From positions 1 through 64,000 of the forward strand of contig NZ_WRPP01000017.1 of the NCBI RefSeq assembly GCF_009760405.1: 64,000 bases of DNA, read 5' to 3'. Below are positions 18,350 through 26,488 of this stretch, one piece after another. The position numbers and the translations under genes are program-made. The DNA comes from Nocardia terrae (GTDB lineage: Bacteria; Actinomycetota; Actinomycetes; Mycobacteriales; Mycobacteriaceae). Each line of letters opens with the position of its first letter. Position 1 is the first letter of the stretch. The notes beneath the pieces are model-generated. The model saw nothing but the letters and a program-made list of their open reading frames with translations. It searched no databases and was not told the origin of the DNA.

Positions 18350-18384
18350 CCCGCAGCGCTGATCTAAGCGAAAAGCGCTGCGGG
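18350..18384 (+). promoter_or_regulatory. rpoB-rpoC intercistronic hairpin
   Basis: CCCGCAGCGCT (18350-18360) pairs perfectly with AGCGCTGCGGG (18374-18384) around a 13-nt loop, and GATTTTGCACTTTTG follows 6 nt later. It could attenuate transcription or act as a processing/stability element between the two polymerase genes. As a full terminator it would be lethal unless read through, or unless rpoC had its own promoter. Confidence 0.6.
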
Positions 18385-18440
18385 GCAACCGATTTTGCAC
18401 TTTTGCTCATACTCAACCCGAACAGGGGAAAGGAAGTTAC

Positions 18441-21400
18441 GTGCTAGACGTCAACTTCTTCGATGAACTCCGGATCGGCCTGGCGACCGCCGAAGACATT
18501 CGCAACTGGTCGTTTGGCGAGGTCAAGAAGCCGGAGACCATCAACTACCGCACGCTGAAGCCGGAGAAGGACGGCCTCTTCTGCGAGAAGATCTTCGGTC
18601 CCACCCGGGACTGGGAGTGCTACTGCGGTAAGTACAAGCGCGTCCGCTTCAAGGGCATCATCTGCGAGCGCTGTGGTGTCGAGGTGACTCGCGCCAAGGT
18701 GCGTCGTGAGCGCATGGGCCACATCGAGCTGGCCGCGCCGGTCACCCACATCTGGTACTTCAAGGGTGTCCCGTCGCGTCTGGGCTACCTGCTCGACCTC
18801 GCGCCGAAGGATCTGGAAAAGATCATCTACTTCGCCGCGTACGTCATCACCGCCGTGGACGACGAGCTGCGTCACAACGAGCTCTCCACGCTCGAGGCGG
18901 AGATGGAGGTCGAGAAGAAGACCGTCGCCGACCAGCGTGACGCCGACCTCGAGGCCCGCGCCCAGAAGCTGGAAGCCGACCTGGCCGAGCTGGAGGCCGA
19001 GGGCGCCAAGTCCGACGTCCGCCGCAAGGTCAAGGACGGCGGCGAGCGCGAGATGCGTCAGCTGCGCGACCGCGCCCAGCGTGAGCTGGACCGGCTCGAC
19101 GAGATCTGGACCACCTTCACCAAGCTGGCCCCCAAGCAGCTGATCATCGACGAGGTGGTCTACCGCGAGCTGCAGGACCGCTACGGCGAATACTTCACCG
19201 GCGCAATGGGTGCCGAGGCGATCCAGAAGCTCATGGAGACCTTCGACATCGACGCGGAGGCCGAGAACCTGCGCGAGACCATCCGGACGGGCAAGGGCCA
19301 GAAGAAGCTTCGCGCCCTCAAGCGTCTGAAGGTCGTCGCCGCGTTCCAGACCAACGGCAACTCGCCGATGGGCATGGTCCTCGACGCCGTTCCGGTGATC
19401 CCGCCGGAGCTGCGCCCGATGGTGCAGCTGGACGGTGGCCGCTTCGCGACCTCCGACCTGAACGACCTGTACCGCCGCGTCATCAACCGCAACAACCGTT
19501 TGAAGCGACTGATCGATCTGGGTGCGCCCGAGATCATCGTGAACAACGAGAAGCGGATGCTTCAGGAGTCGGTGGACGCGCTGTTCGACAACGGCCGTCG
19601 CGGCCGTCCGGTCACCGGTCCGGGTAACCGCCCGCTGAAGTCGCTGAGCGATCTGCTCAAGGGCAAGCAGGGTCGTTTCCGTCAGAACCTGCTCGGTAAG
19701 CGTGTCGACTACTCCGGCCGTTCGGTCATCGTGGTCGGTCCGCAGCTGAAGCTGCACCAGTGCGGTCTGCCCAAGCTGATGGCGCTCGAGCTGTTCAAGC
19801 CGTTCGTCATGAAGCGTCTGGTCGACCTGAACCACGCGCAGAACATCAAGTCCGCCAAGCGGATGGTCGAGCGTCAGCGCCCCCAGGTGTGGGACGTCCT
19901 CGAAGAGGTCATCTCCGAGCACCCGGTGCTGCTGAACCGTGCGCCCACCCTGCACCGCCTGGGTATCCAGGCCTTCGAGCCGCTGCTGGTCGAAGGCAAG
20001 GCCATCCAGCTGCACCCGTTGGTGTGTGAGGCGTTCAACGCCGACTTCGACGGTGACCAGATGGCCGTGCACCTGCCGCTGTCGGCGGAGGCGCAGGCCG
20101 AGGCCCGCATCCTGATGCTGTCCTCGAACAACATCCTGTCGCCGGCGTCGGGTCGTCCGCTCGCCATGCCGCGTCTGGACATGGTGACCGGTCTGTACTA
20201 CCTGACCCGTCTCGACGAGAAGGCGAAGGGCCAGTTCCGCGAGGCCACCAAGGACGAGCCGGAATTCGGCGTCTACTCCTCGCCCGCCGAGGCACAGATG
20301 GCCGTCGACCGTGGCGAGATCACCGTGCGTTCGCTGATCAAGATCCGTCTGACCGATCAGCGTCCGCCCCGGGACGTCGAGGCCGAGCTGTTCCCGAACG
20401 GCTGGCAGCGTGGCGACGCGTGGACCACCAAGACCACGCTGGGCCGCGTCATCTTCAACGATCTGCTCCCGGCGGACTACGCGTTCATCGACGAGCCGAT
20501 GCCGAAGAAGCGTCAGGCCGCGATCATCAACGATCTGGCCGAGCGCTACCCGATGATCGTCGTCGCGCAGACCGTCGACAAGCTGAAGGACTCGGGCTTC
20601 TACTGGGCCACCCGGTCCGGTGTCACCGTCTCCATGTCGGACGTGCTCGTCCCGCCGGAGAAGGCCGAGATCATGGAGCGCTACGAGGCGCAGTCGGATC
20701 AGATCGAGAAGAAGTACCAGCGTGGTGCGCTCGATCACCAGGAGCGCAACAACGCCCTGGTCAAGATCTGGCAGGAAGCGACCGAAGAGGTCGGTAAGGC
20801 GCTGCGCGCGCACTACCCGGCCGACAACCCGATCATCACGATCGTCGACTCGGGCGCGACCGGTAACTTCACCCAGACTCGTACCCTCGCCGGTATGAAG
20901 GGTCTGGTTACCAACCCGAAGGGTGAGTTCATCCCGCGGCCGATCAAGTCCTCCTTCCGTGAGGGCCTGACCGTTCTCGAGTACTTCATCAACACCCACG
21001 GTGCGCGAAAGGGTCTGGCCGACACCGCGCTTCGTACCGCCGACTCGGGTTACCTGACCCGTCGTCTGGTGGACGTGTCGCAGGACGTCATCGTGCGCGA
21101 GACCGACTGTGGCACCGAGCGCGGCATCGTGGTGCCGATCGCGGAGCGGCAGGCCGACGGCTCTGTCATCCGGGACGCCCACGTGGAGACCAGCACCTTC
21201 GCTCGTACGCTGGCCACCGACGCGCTCGACGCCAAGGGCAATGTCATCATCGAGAAGGGCCACGACCTGGGCGATCCCGCCCTGGAGGCGCTGCTCGAGG
21301 CCGGCATCACCGAGGTGAAGGTCCGCTCCGTGCTGACCTGCACCACCGGCACCGGCGTGTGCGCCACCTGCTACGGCCGCTCCATGGCGACCGGCAAGCT

Positions 21401-22394
21401 GGTGGACATCGGTGAGGCCGTCGGTATCGTCGCCGCCCAGTCCATCGGTGAGCCCGGTACCCAGCTGACCATGCGTACCTTCCACCAGGGTGGTGTCGCG
21501 GGTGACGACATCACGGGTGGTCTGCCCCGAGTTCAGGAGCTCTTCGAGGCTCGTGTGCCCAAGGGCAAGGCCCCCATCGCCGAGGTGTCGGGTCGCGTGC
21601 GGCTCGAGGACGACGACCGCTTCTACAAGATCACGGTCATCCCGGACGACGGGTCGGACGAGGTCCTGTACGACAAGCTGTCGAAGCGTCAGCGTCTGCG
21701 GGTGTTCAAGCACGAGGACGGCTCCGAGCGTCTGCTCGCCGACGGTGACCACGTGGAGGTGGGTCAGCAGCTGCTCGAGGGCTCGGCCGATCCGCACGAG
21801 GTGCTGCGCGTGATGGGCCCGCGTCAGGTGCAGGTCCACCTGGTCCACGAGGTCCAGGAGGTGTACCGCTCGCAGGGTGTGTCCATCCACGACAAGCACA
21901 TCGAGGTGATCGTTCGCCAGATGCTGCGCCGCGTCACCATCATCGATTCGGGTGCGACCGAGTTCCTCCCGGGTTCGCTGGTGGAGCGCGCGGAGTTCGA
22001 GGCCTCGAACCGTCGCGTGGTCGCGGAGGGTGGCGAGCCCGCCTCGGGTCGTCCGGTCCTCATGGGTATCACCAAGGCGTCGCTCGCGACCGATTCGTGG
22101 CTGTCGGCGGCCTCCTTCCAGGAGACCACCCGCGTGCTCACGGACGCCGCGATCAACTGCCGCTCCGACAAGCTGATCGGCCTGAAGGAGAACGTGATCA
22201 TCGGTAAGCTGATCCCGGCCGGTACCGGTATCAACCGCTACCGCAACATCCAGGTTCAGCCCACCGAAGAGGCGCGCCAGGCGGCGTACGCTGTCCCGTC
22301 CTACGACGACAGCTACTACAGCCCGGACGGCTTCGGCACCTCTACCGGTGCCGCGGTTCCGCTGGACGACTACGGCTTCAGCGACTACCGCTAA
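18441..22394 (+). CDS. rpoC: RNA polymerase beta' subunit
   Basis: Catalytic beta' subunit, 1317 residues, GTG start after GGGGAAAGGAAG. The N-terminal zinc ribbon uses Cys60, Cys62, Cys75 and Cys78. The Mg2+-binding loop NADFDGDQMAVH is at about 534-545, and the second zinc site includes CTTGTGVCATC near residue 970. Length and sequence are those of actinobacterial beta'. It carries the acidic coiled-coil insertion in the N-terminal third (about 150-225) typical of the group. A strong terminator follows 25 bp after the stop codon, ending the rpoBC unit. Confidence 0.98.
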   Translation: MLDVNFFDELRIGLATAEDIRNWSFGEVKKPETINYRTLKPEKDGLFCEKIFGPTRDWECYCGKYKRVRFKGIICERCGVEVTRAKVRRERMGHIELAAPVTHIWYFKGVPSRLGYLLDLAPKDLEKIIYFAAYVITAVDDELRHNELSTLEAEMEVEKKTVADQRDADLEARAQKLEADLAELEAEGAKSDVRRKVKDGGEREMRQLRDRAQRELDRLDEIWTTFTKLAPKQLIIDEVVYRELQDRYGEYFTGAMGAEAIQKLMETFDIDAEAENLRETIRTGKGQKKLRALKRLKVVAAFQTNGNSPMGMVLDAVPVIPPELRPMVQLDGGRFATSDLNDLYRRVINRNNRLKRLIDLGAPEIIVNNEKRMLQESVDALFDNGRRGRPVTGPGNRPLKSLSDLLKGKQGRFRQNLLGKRVDYSGRSVIVVGPQLKLHQCGLPKLMALELFKPFVMKRLVDLNHAQNIKSAKRMVERQRPQVWDVLEEVISEHPVLLNRAPTLHRLGIQAFEPLLVEGKAIQLHPLVCEAFNADFDGDQMAVHLPLSAEAQAEARILMLSSNNILSPASGRPLAMPRLDMVTGLYYLTRLDEKAKGQFREATKDEPEFGVYSSPAEAQMAVDRGEITVRSLIKIRLTDQRPPRDVEAELFPNGWQRGDAWTTKTTLGRVIFNDLLPADYAFIDEPMPKKRQAAIINDLAERYPMIVVAQTVDKLKDSGFYWATRSGVTVSMSDVLVPPEKAEIMERYEAQSDQIEKKYQRGALDHQERNNALVKIWQEATEEVGKALRAHYPADNPIITIVDSGATGNFTQTRTLAGMKGLVTNPKGEFIPRPIKSSFREGLTVLEYFINTHGARKGLADTALRTADSGYLTRRLVDVSQDVIVRETDCGTERGIVVPIAERQADGSVIRDAHVETSTFARTLATDALDAKGNVIIEKGHDLGDPALEALLEAGITEVKVRSVLTCTTGTGVCATCYGRSMATGKLVDIGEAVGIVAAQSIGEPGTQLTMRTFHQGGVAGDDITGGLPRVQELFEARVPKGKAPIAEVSGRVRLEDDDRFYKITVIPDDGSDEVLYDKLSKRQRLRVFKHEDGSERLLADGDHVEVGQQLLEGSADPHEVLRVMGPRQVQVHLVHEVQEVYRSQGVSIHDKHIEVIVRQMLRRVTIIDSGATEFLPGSLVERAEFEASNRRVVAEGGEPASGRPVLMGITKASLATDSWLSAASFQETTRVLTDAAINCRSDKLIGLKENVIIGKLIPAGTGINRYRNIQVQPTEEARQAAYAVPSYDDSYYSPDGFGTSTGAAVPLDDYGFSDYR

Positions 22395-22418
22395 GGCTGT
22401 AGCCAGGCAATAGGATTC

Positions 22419-22446
22419 GGCCCCCGCTCCACTCGGAGCGGGGGCC
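22419..22446 (+). terminator. Intrinsic terminator after rpoC
   Basis: A perfect 12-bp stem GGCCCCCGCTCC (22419-22430)/GGAGCGGGGGCC (22435-22446) has a 4-nt loop and is followed by GTTCCCTTTTC. Confidence 0.9.
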
Positions 22447-22530
22447 GTTCCCTTTTCACGACCGATTCGCCCGGTCCGGGTCTAAGCTGTTTGCGACGGT
22501 TTTGCTATCCCCGATCGGGGAGGAGTCGGC

Positions 22531-22983
22531 ATGTCTGTTCGGCACGGTGTAGTGACGGCCCTGCTGTGCGGGGCGGCGCTGGCGGTGGCAGCGCCGCCGG
22601 CACAGGCGGATTCGGGCGGCGGGTGCGCGCACGGTGGCGTGCTGAGCGGCGTCATGGTGCCGGGCACCGGTAGCGCGGGGCAGGGCATCCATCGGGAAGC
22701 CGACGTCTGGGGTTGTTCCGGTCCGTTGTTGCCCGGCATCACCTCCGGCCATTTCACCGCCGAATTGCCGTGGAATGCGCTGGATTCGCCGACCCGGGGT
22801 CGATTCGACTGGAACGACGGCAGTGTCAGTGCGGTGATCGGGCAGCCCAATGGGCTGTGGACGGTCATCGACGGTCCGGCGGCCGGGCACACCTTCCGAT
22901 TCCAGCTCGCCGGTGAGATGAATGTCTGGTGGTACCACTGGCCCAACTCCATGCAGATCGAGTCGGTGAGCTTCCTCGAGTGA
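22531..22983 (+). CDS. Small secreted protein of unknown function
   Basis: I do not recognise a named family. The 150-residue product has a clear Sec signal peptide (about 1-27, with a PPAQADS cleavage region). The mature part of about 120 residues is rich in Trp, Gly and Ser (GRFDWNDGSVSAVIG, NVWWYHWPNS) and has two cysteines (GGCAHG, VWGCSG). A GGGGAGGAG ribosome-binding site precedes the ATG. It is monocistronic and converges on the next gene across a shared terminator. Confidence 0.75.
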   Translation: MSVRHGVVTALLCGAALAVAAPPAQADSGGGCAHGGVLSGVMVPGTGSAGQGIHREADVWGCSGPLLPGITSGHFTAELPWNALDSPTRGRFDWNDGSVSAVIGQPNGLWTVIDGPAAGHTFRFQLAGEMNVWWYHWPNSMQIESVSFLE

Positions 22984-22999
22984 GGCGGGAACGCGAACG

Positions 23000-23026
23000 G
23001 CCCGTGCTCCGAGAGGGAGCGCGGGC
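23000..23026. terminator. Bidirectional terminator between convergent genes
   Basis: GCCCGTGCTCC (23000-23010) pairs with GGAGCGCGGGC (23016-23026) with one T-G wobble and a 5-nt loop. It lies between two converging exported-protein genes. Confidence 0.65.
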
Positions 23027-23047
23027 CGAATCGCGTTGGGGGCCGGT

Positions 23048-23788
23048 TCAGTTCGCGGGCAGCAGACCCTCGAGCTCGGTCGGCATCGAAGTGGGGAGCG
23101 CGGCGAACACCGGGCGGAAGACGGTGGCGGTGCCCGGCGCCAGGGAGTCGAGGTAGTTCAGGGCCGCGTCGGAAGCCTCCTGGCCGCCGTCCATCGTGAG
23201 GCCGATGGCGCCGCCGACCACGCCGCCGACGACGGCCAGCAGCGGGGCGGTGATGAAGTCGACGACGAACAGGCCGAGGGGGAAGCCGGCGATGAAGCCG
23301 ATGGTGGCGCCGATGGCCGCACCCGTGGCGACGGCGGGCAGGTGCGCCTGGACGACGTCGAAGAAGTGCTGCTGCGGGTCGACGTCGCGGAGCTGGGTGT
23401 CGGATTCGGCGACGGGGGTGAGGGTCAGGCGGCGGTTGTCCTGGTCGATCACCGGGGTGAATTCGGCTGTCTTGCCGCCGATGTCGTACTTCAGCGGGAC
23501 CGTGGAGACGAGGACTCCGTCGTCGTTGGTGACGATGACGGCGTCGCCGTCCCAGGTGGCGAGGAAGTGGCCGGCCTGCAGGGTGCTCACGGCGGAGCGG
23601 TGGTCGGCGGAGAGAGCCACGTCGTAGCCGATGGCGTGGTCGGTGCCCTTGATCTGGAGGGCGGGCTGCGCGGGAGCCTGCATGGCGGGCTGTGCGGGGT
23701 TATCGGCTGGTTCTGCGGTGGCGGTGCCCGCAACGGTGAGCGTGGTCAGGCAAAGCAGGGCGGGCGCAAGATATTTGGTTGTACGCAC
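23048..23788 (-). CDS. Exported protein with hydrophobic glycine-rich C-terminal segments
   Basis: Function unknown; the layout is common among nocardial exported proteins. Starting at GTG 23788 (GAGAGAAG 4 nt upstream), the 246-residue product has a signal peptide (VRTTKYLAPALLCLTTLTVA), a linker rich in Ala/Pro/Gln, and a beta-rich domain of about 90 residues with DGDAVIVTNDDGVLV. Two Gly/Ala-rich hydrophobic stretches follow (GAAIGATIGFIAGFPLG and LLAVVGGVVGGAIG), resembling a glycine-zipper hairpin. A longer frame up to 23836 is open but lacks a ribosome-binding site. Membrane insertion or pore-like behaviour would be inference only. Confidence 0.7.
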   Translation of the reverse strand: MRTTKYLAPALLCLTTLTVAGTATAEPADNPAQPAMQAPAQPALQIKGTDHAIGYDVALSADHRSAVSTLQAGHFLATWDGDAVIVTNDDGVLVSTVPLKYDIGGKTAEFTPVIDQDNRRLTLTPVAESDTQLRDVDPQQHFFDVVQAHLPAVATGAAIGATIGFIAGFPLGLFVVDFITAPLLAVVGGVVGGAIGLTMDGGQEASDAALNYLDSLAPGTATVFRPVFAALPTSMPTELEGLLPAN

Positions 23789-23866
23789 TGTGGCTTCTCT
23801 CGAGTTGCGGACTAGTTTCCCCGACATTTGCGACAAACTACCGTTATCAACTCGAGATGTGAAGGG

Positions 23867-24817
23867 TTATGGCGCAATCTGGTCGCCGTCGGGTTCACCG
23901 AGGCGCACAAAGACCACACCGATGAGAATCAATGCGCCGCCGAGCAATTGAATCGGCGCGGGAGTCTGACCCAGCAGCGCCCAGGAAAACAGGATGGCGG
24001 CCAATACCTCACCCAGTGCGGCGAAGGAGGCGAGGCGTGAACCCAGCATGCGGGTGGCGGCGATGCCGGTGACATACGCGATGGCCGCGGTGACCACGCC
24101 CAGCGCCAGCAGCGGCACCCACCAGGCGACGGTGAAGCCCTGGAAGGCAACCGGATCGGTGGTGGCGTGCAGCGGCACGATGCCGATCAGCCCCGCCGCC
24201 AGGATGCCGAGCCCGCCGACCAGCAGGCCACTCGTCGCCAGCACCGTGCCGGGCACTGCATCACCGGCGTGCGCGGACAGGATGAAATACGCTGCCGCAC
24301 CGACCATCGCGCCCATGGCCCAGGCGATTCCGACGAAGCTGGTCTGCGTCCCGGAATTCAGGTTCAACACCAGGATCAGTCCGACCACGCCGATGATCGC
24401 GCCGAGCAATGTTGCGCGCCCGGGCTTCTGGTCGTGGCGCAGCCACAGCCACACCACCACCGCGATGGGTGCGGTGTATTCGATGAGCAGGGCGACCCCG
24501 ACCGCCATGTGGGCGACGGCGTTGAAGTAGGCCAGTTGCGCGGTCGCGACGGCCAGCAGGCCGTATCCCGCGAGCAGTGCGGCATTGCGGCGCAGCAGTT
24601 CCCAGTCGCCGCGCAGTTGTCGCACGGCCACCGGCAACAGCACGAGCGCGCCGAGCAGCACGCGCACGATGACCACGGCGGCCGGACTCCACCCGGCGTC
24701 GATGAGCCCGCGCGCCAGCGGCCCGGACAGGCCGAAGGCGGACGCCGACGCCACCGCGCAAACCAGACCGGATCGCAGCCGGTTCGACACCACCGTGTCA
24801 TGAGTCAAAGTCGCCAT
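23867..24817 (-). CDS. EamA/DMT-family transporter
   Basis: A ten-helix drug/metabolite exporter (316 residues) with the two tandem EamA repeats: SAFGLSGPLARGLI opens the first, AMGAMVGAAAYFILS the second, and LGEVLAAILFSWALLGQ is the conserved end of the second repeat. It probably exports amino acids or other small metabolites. The ATG at 24817 follows a -10-like TATCGT so closely that the mRNA is likely leaderless. It diverges from the CGNR zinc-finger gene, with only 39 bp between the starts. Confidence 0.85.
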   Translation of the reverse strand: MATLTHDTVVSNRLRSGLVCAVASASAFGLSGPLARGLIDAGWSPAAVVIVRVLLGALVLLPVAVRQLRGDWELLRRNAALLAGYGLLAVATAQLAYFNAVAHMAVGVALLIEYTAPIAVVVWLWLRHDQKPGRATLLGAIIGVVGLILVLNLNSGTQTSFVGIAWAMGAMVGAAAYFILSAHAGDAVPGTVLATSGLLVGGLGILAAGLIGIVPLHATTDPVAFQGFTVAWWVPLLALGVVTAAIAYVTGIAATRMLGSRLASFAALGEVLAAILFSWALLGQTPAPIQLLGGALILIGVVFVRLGEPDGDQIAP

Positions 24818-24821
24818 GGCT

Positions 24822-24856
24822 AATGACGATACGAGCCGGTGGTGTAATCTGTCAAA
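24822..24856. promoter_or_regulatory. Overlapping divergent promoters for two leaderless mRNAs
   Basis: Minus strand: TTGACA (complement of 24850-24855), 18-bp spacer, TATCGT (complement of 24826-24831), predicted start about 24817-24819 at the transporter ATG. Plus strand: TAATCT (24845-24850) ends 6 bp before GTG 24857, with a weak -35 near 24823. The minus -35 and plus -10 share base 24850, so the two polymerases should exclude one another. Confidence 0.55.
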
Positions 24857-25393
24857 GTGATTTTCACTGATGACACGGTGGCATCCATGGCGGCGGCGGT
24901 GGAGCTGGTGAACTCGGCCGAGGACCCTGACACCCTGACCGAGATCGCCCAGCTGGACGAGTTTTTCGTCAAGCACGCCTACACCGGCAGCCACGCTCGG
25001 ACCAACGCCGAACTGGCCGCGGTCCGCGCCCAGCGCGCTCCGCTGCGCCGCCTGCTGCTCGCTGACCGCGACACCGCCGTCGAGCTGGTGAACGCGATCC
25101 TGGCCGAACATCGCGCCGTCCCGAGACTGGTCCGGCACGACGGCCTCGACTACCACATCCACGCCGTCGCGCCGGAGGCTCCGCTGCACGTCCGCATGGC
25201 CGTCGAAACCGCCATGGCGATGATCGACCTCATTCGCGCGGACGAGCTGTCCCGCCTGTCCATCTGCGCCGATGACAACTGCGAGGGCATCGTGCTGGAC
25301 CTGTCCCGCAACCGTTCTCGTCGCTACTGTTCGACCACCTGCACCAATCGCAATGCGGTGGCGGCCTACCGGGCCCGCAAGACGGTCAGCTGA
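24857..25393 (+). CDS. CGNR zinc-finger (ABATE-type) regulator
   Basis: A 178-residue protein with an N-terminal stress-induced (ABATE-like) domain beginning FTDDTVASMAAAVELVNSA and a C-terminal CGNR zinc finger. The finger is visible as CADDNCEGIVLDLSRN then RRYCSTTCTNRNAV, where four cysteines would bind Zn and CTNR replaces CGNR. Such proteins are presumed DNA-binding regulators. It diverges from the EamA exporter, whose expression it may control. The GTG start lies directly after a -10 element. Its stop codon interlocks with that of the next, convergent gene by 8 bp. Confidence 0.82.
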   Translation: MIFTDDTVASMAAAVELVNSAEDPDTLTEIAQLDEFFVKHAYTGSHARTNAELAAVRAQRAPLRRLLLADRDTAVELVNAILAEHRAVPRLVRHDGLDYHIHAVAPEAPLHVRMAVETAMAMIDLIRADELSRLSICADDNCEGIVLDLSRNRSRRYCSTTCTNRNAVAAYRARKTVS

Positions 25394-26237
25394 CCACGTC
25401 GGCGAGCCGGTCCACCTGGTCGGCGTCGCGGCCGTAGCAGTAGAGCATCACTTCGTCCGCGCCGAGATCGCCGAACTGCGCGATGGCGTCACGGATCTGG
25501 GCGGGCGTGGTGAGCATGCCCGCCACCATGGAATCGGCGCGGCCGCCGGTGAATTCGTAGTACGCGCCCATGGACGCGCGGGCATCGTCGAGCACGGTCT
25601 GCGCGCCGAGCGCGACATTGACCTGGGCGACGATGCGCGGCGCGCCGGGGCGGCCGTGCTCGGTCCAGGAGCGGCGGGCGGTCTCGAAGAGCCCACCGGC
25701 CCAGGAGGGCGCGGCGGCCGCGAGAAAGCCACCGCCCCAACGGCCCACGCGATCGATGGCGGCGGGCTGGAAGCCGCCGAAGAGCAGTTCGGGACCGGCG
25801 GGGGAGAGCGGCGCGGGCCCGATGGGCCCGCAGCTGTCGCTGAACGGCTTGCCCGCCCAGAGTTCGCGCATGAGACCGATCTGCTCGTCGAGGCGGCGGC
25901 CGCGGGTGCGCAGTTCGGTGCCGGAGGCCTCGTGGTCGTCGGCGCGACCGCCGACGCCGAGTCCGAGCACGAATCGTCCGCCGGACAGCACGTCCAGGGT
26001 GGCGGCCTGTTTGGCCAGCAGCGCCGGTTCGCGCAGCGGTGCGATGAGGACCTCGGTCTGCAGTTTGACGCGGCCGGTGGCCCCGGCGAGCACGCCGAGG
26101 GTGACCAGCGGTTCGGGATTGTCGTAGACGAGCCGGTCGAGCAGTCCGAGCGTGGAGAACGGGCCGGCGTCGGCGCGGCGAGCCCAGTCGAGCAGGGCGT
26201 GGGGATCGGAAATGGGTAGTCCGAGACCGATGTGCAT
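25386..26237 (-). CDS. LLM-class (luciferase-like, probably F420-dependent) oxidoreductase
   Basis: A TIM-barrel flavin or F420 oxidoreductase of 283 residues. It shows the class start MHIGLGLPI, the RVKLQTEVLIAPLREPALLAKQ segment, the LSGGRFVLGLGVGG glycine loop and the ending LGADEVMLYCYGRD. F420 use is inferred from the lineage; FMN is possible. ATG 26237 is chosen because GGAGGT lies 7 nt upstream, although the frame stays open further 5'. It converges on the CGNR gene and diverges from mqo. Confidence 0.83.
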   Translation of the reverse strand: MHIGLGLPISDPHALLDWARRADAGPFSTLGLLDRLVYDNPEPLVTLGVLAGATGRVKLQTEVLIAPLREPALLAKQAATLDVLSGGRFVLGLGVGGRADDHEASGTELRTRGRRLDEQIGLMRELWAGKPFSDSCGPIGPAPLSPAGPELLFGGFQPAAIDRVGRWGGGFLAAAAPSWAGGLFETARRSWTEHGRPGAPRIVAQVNVALGAQTVLDDARASMGAYYEFTGGRADSMVAGMLTTPAQIRDAIAQFGDLGADEVMLYCYGRDADQVDRLADVVS

Positions 26238-26488
26238 GGGATGACCTCCATGTGGGCATGAGTGGGCACAAACTCTGCCGCCCACTCCGCACCTCGTCTG
26301 GAGGCGGATGCTCTCATTCTGCGGCACAACTTCTGGAGAGCATCTCTTGGATTGCCGCCAATATAGGGCGATGCCGGACTTTCGCGCAACCGGGACGGCG
26401 GTGGGGGATAGCTCCGCGTGCACGGTTCGGGCGTGGAGGATAGGGTTGCTGCGCATTCTGGCGGGTCGGCGAATGGTGCTAGCGGGTA

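Noticed and set aside
15005..18400. Very long open frame on the minus strand opposite rpoB (and similar ones opposite rpoC at 18444-21899 and fusA-tuf at 56757-60443)
   Set aside because: The translations are low-complexity and rich in Arg, His, Asp, Gln, Leu and Val, without domains. They arise from third-position G/C bias of the real genes on the plus strand.
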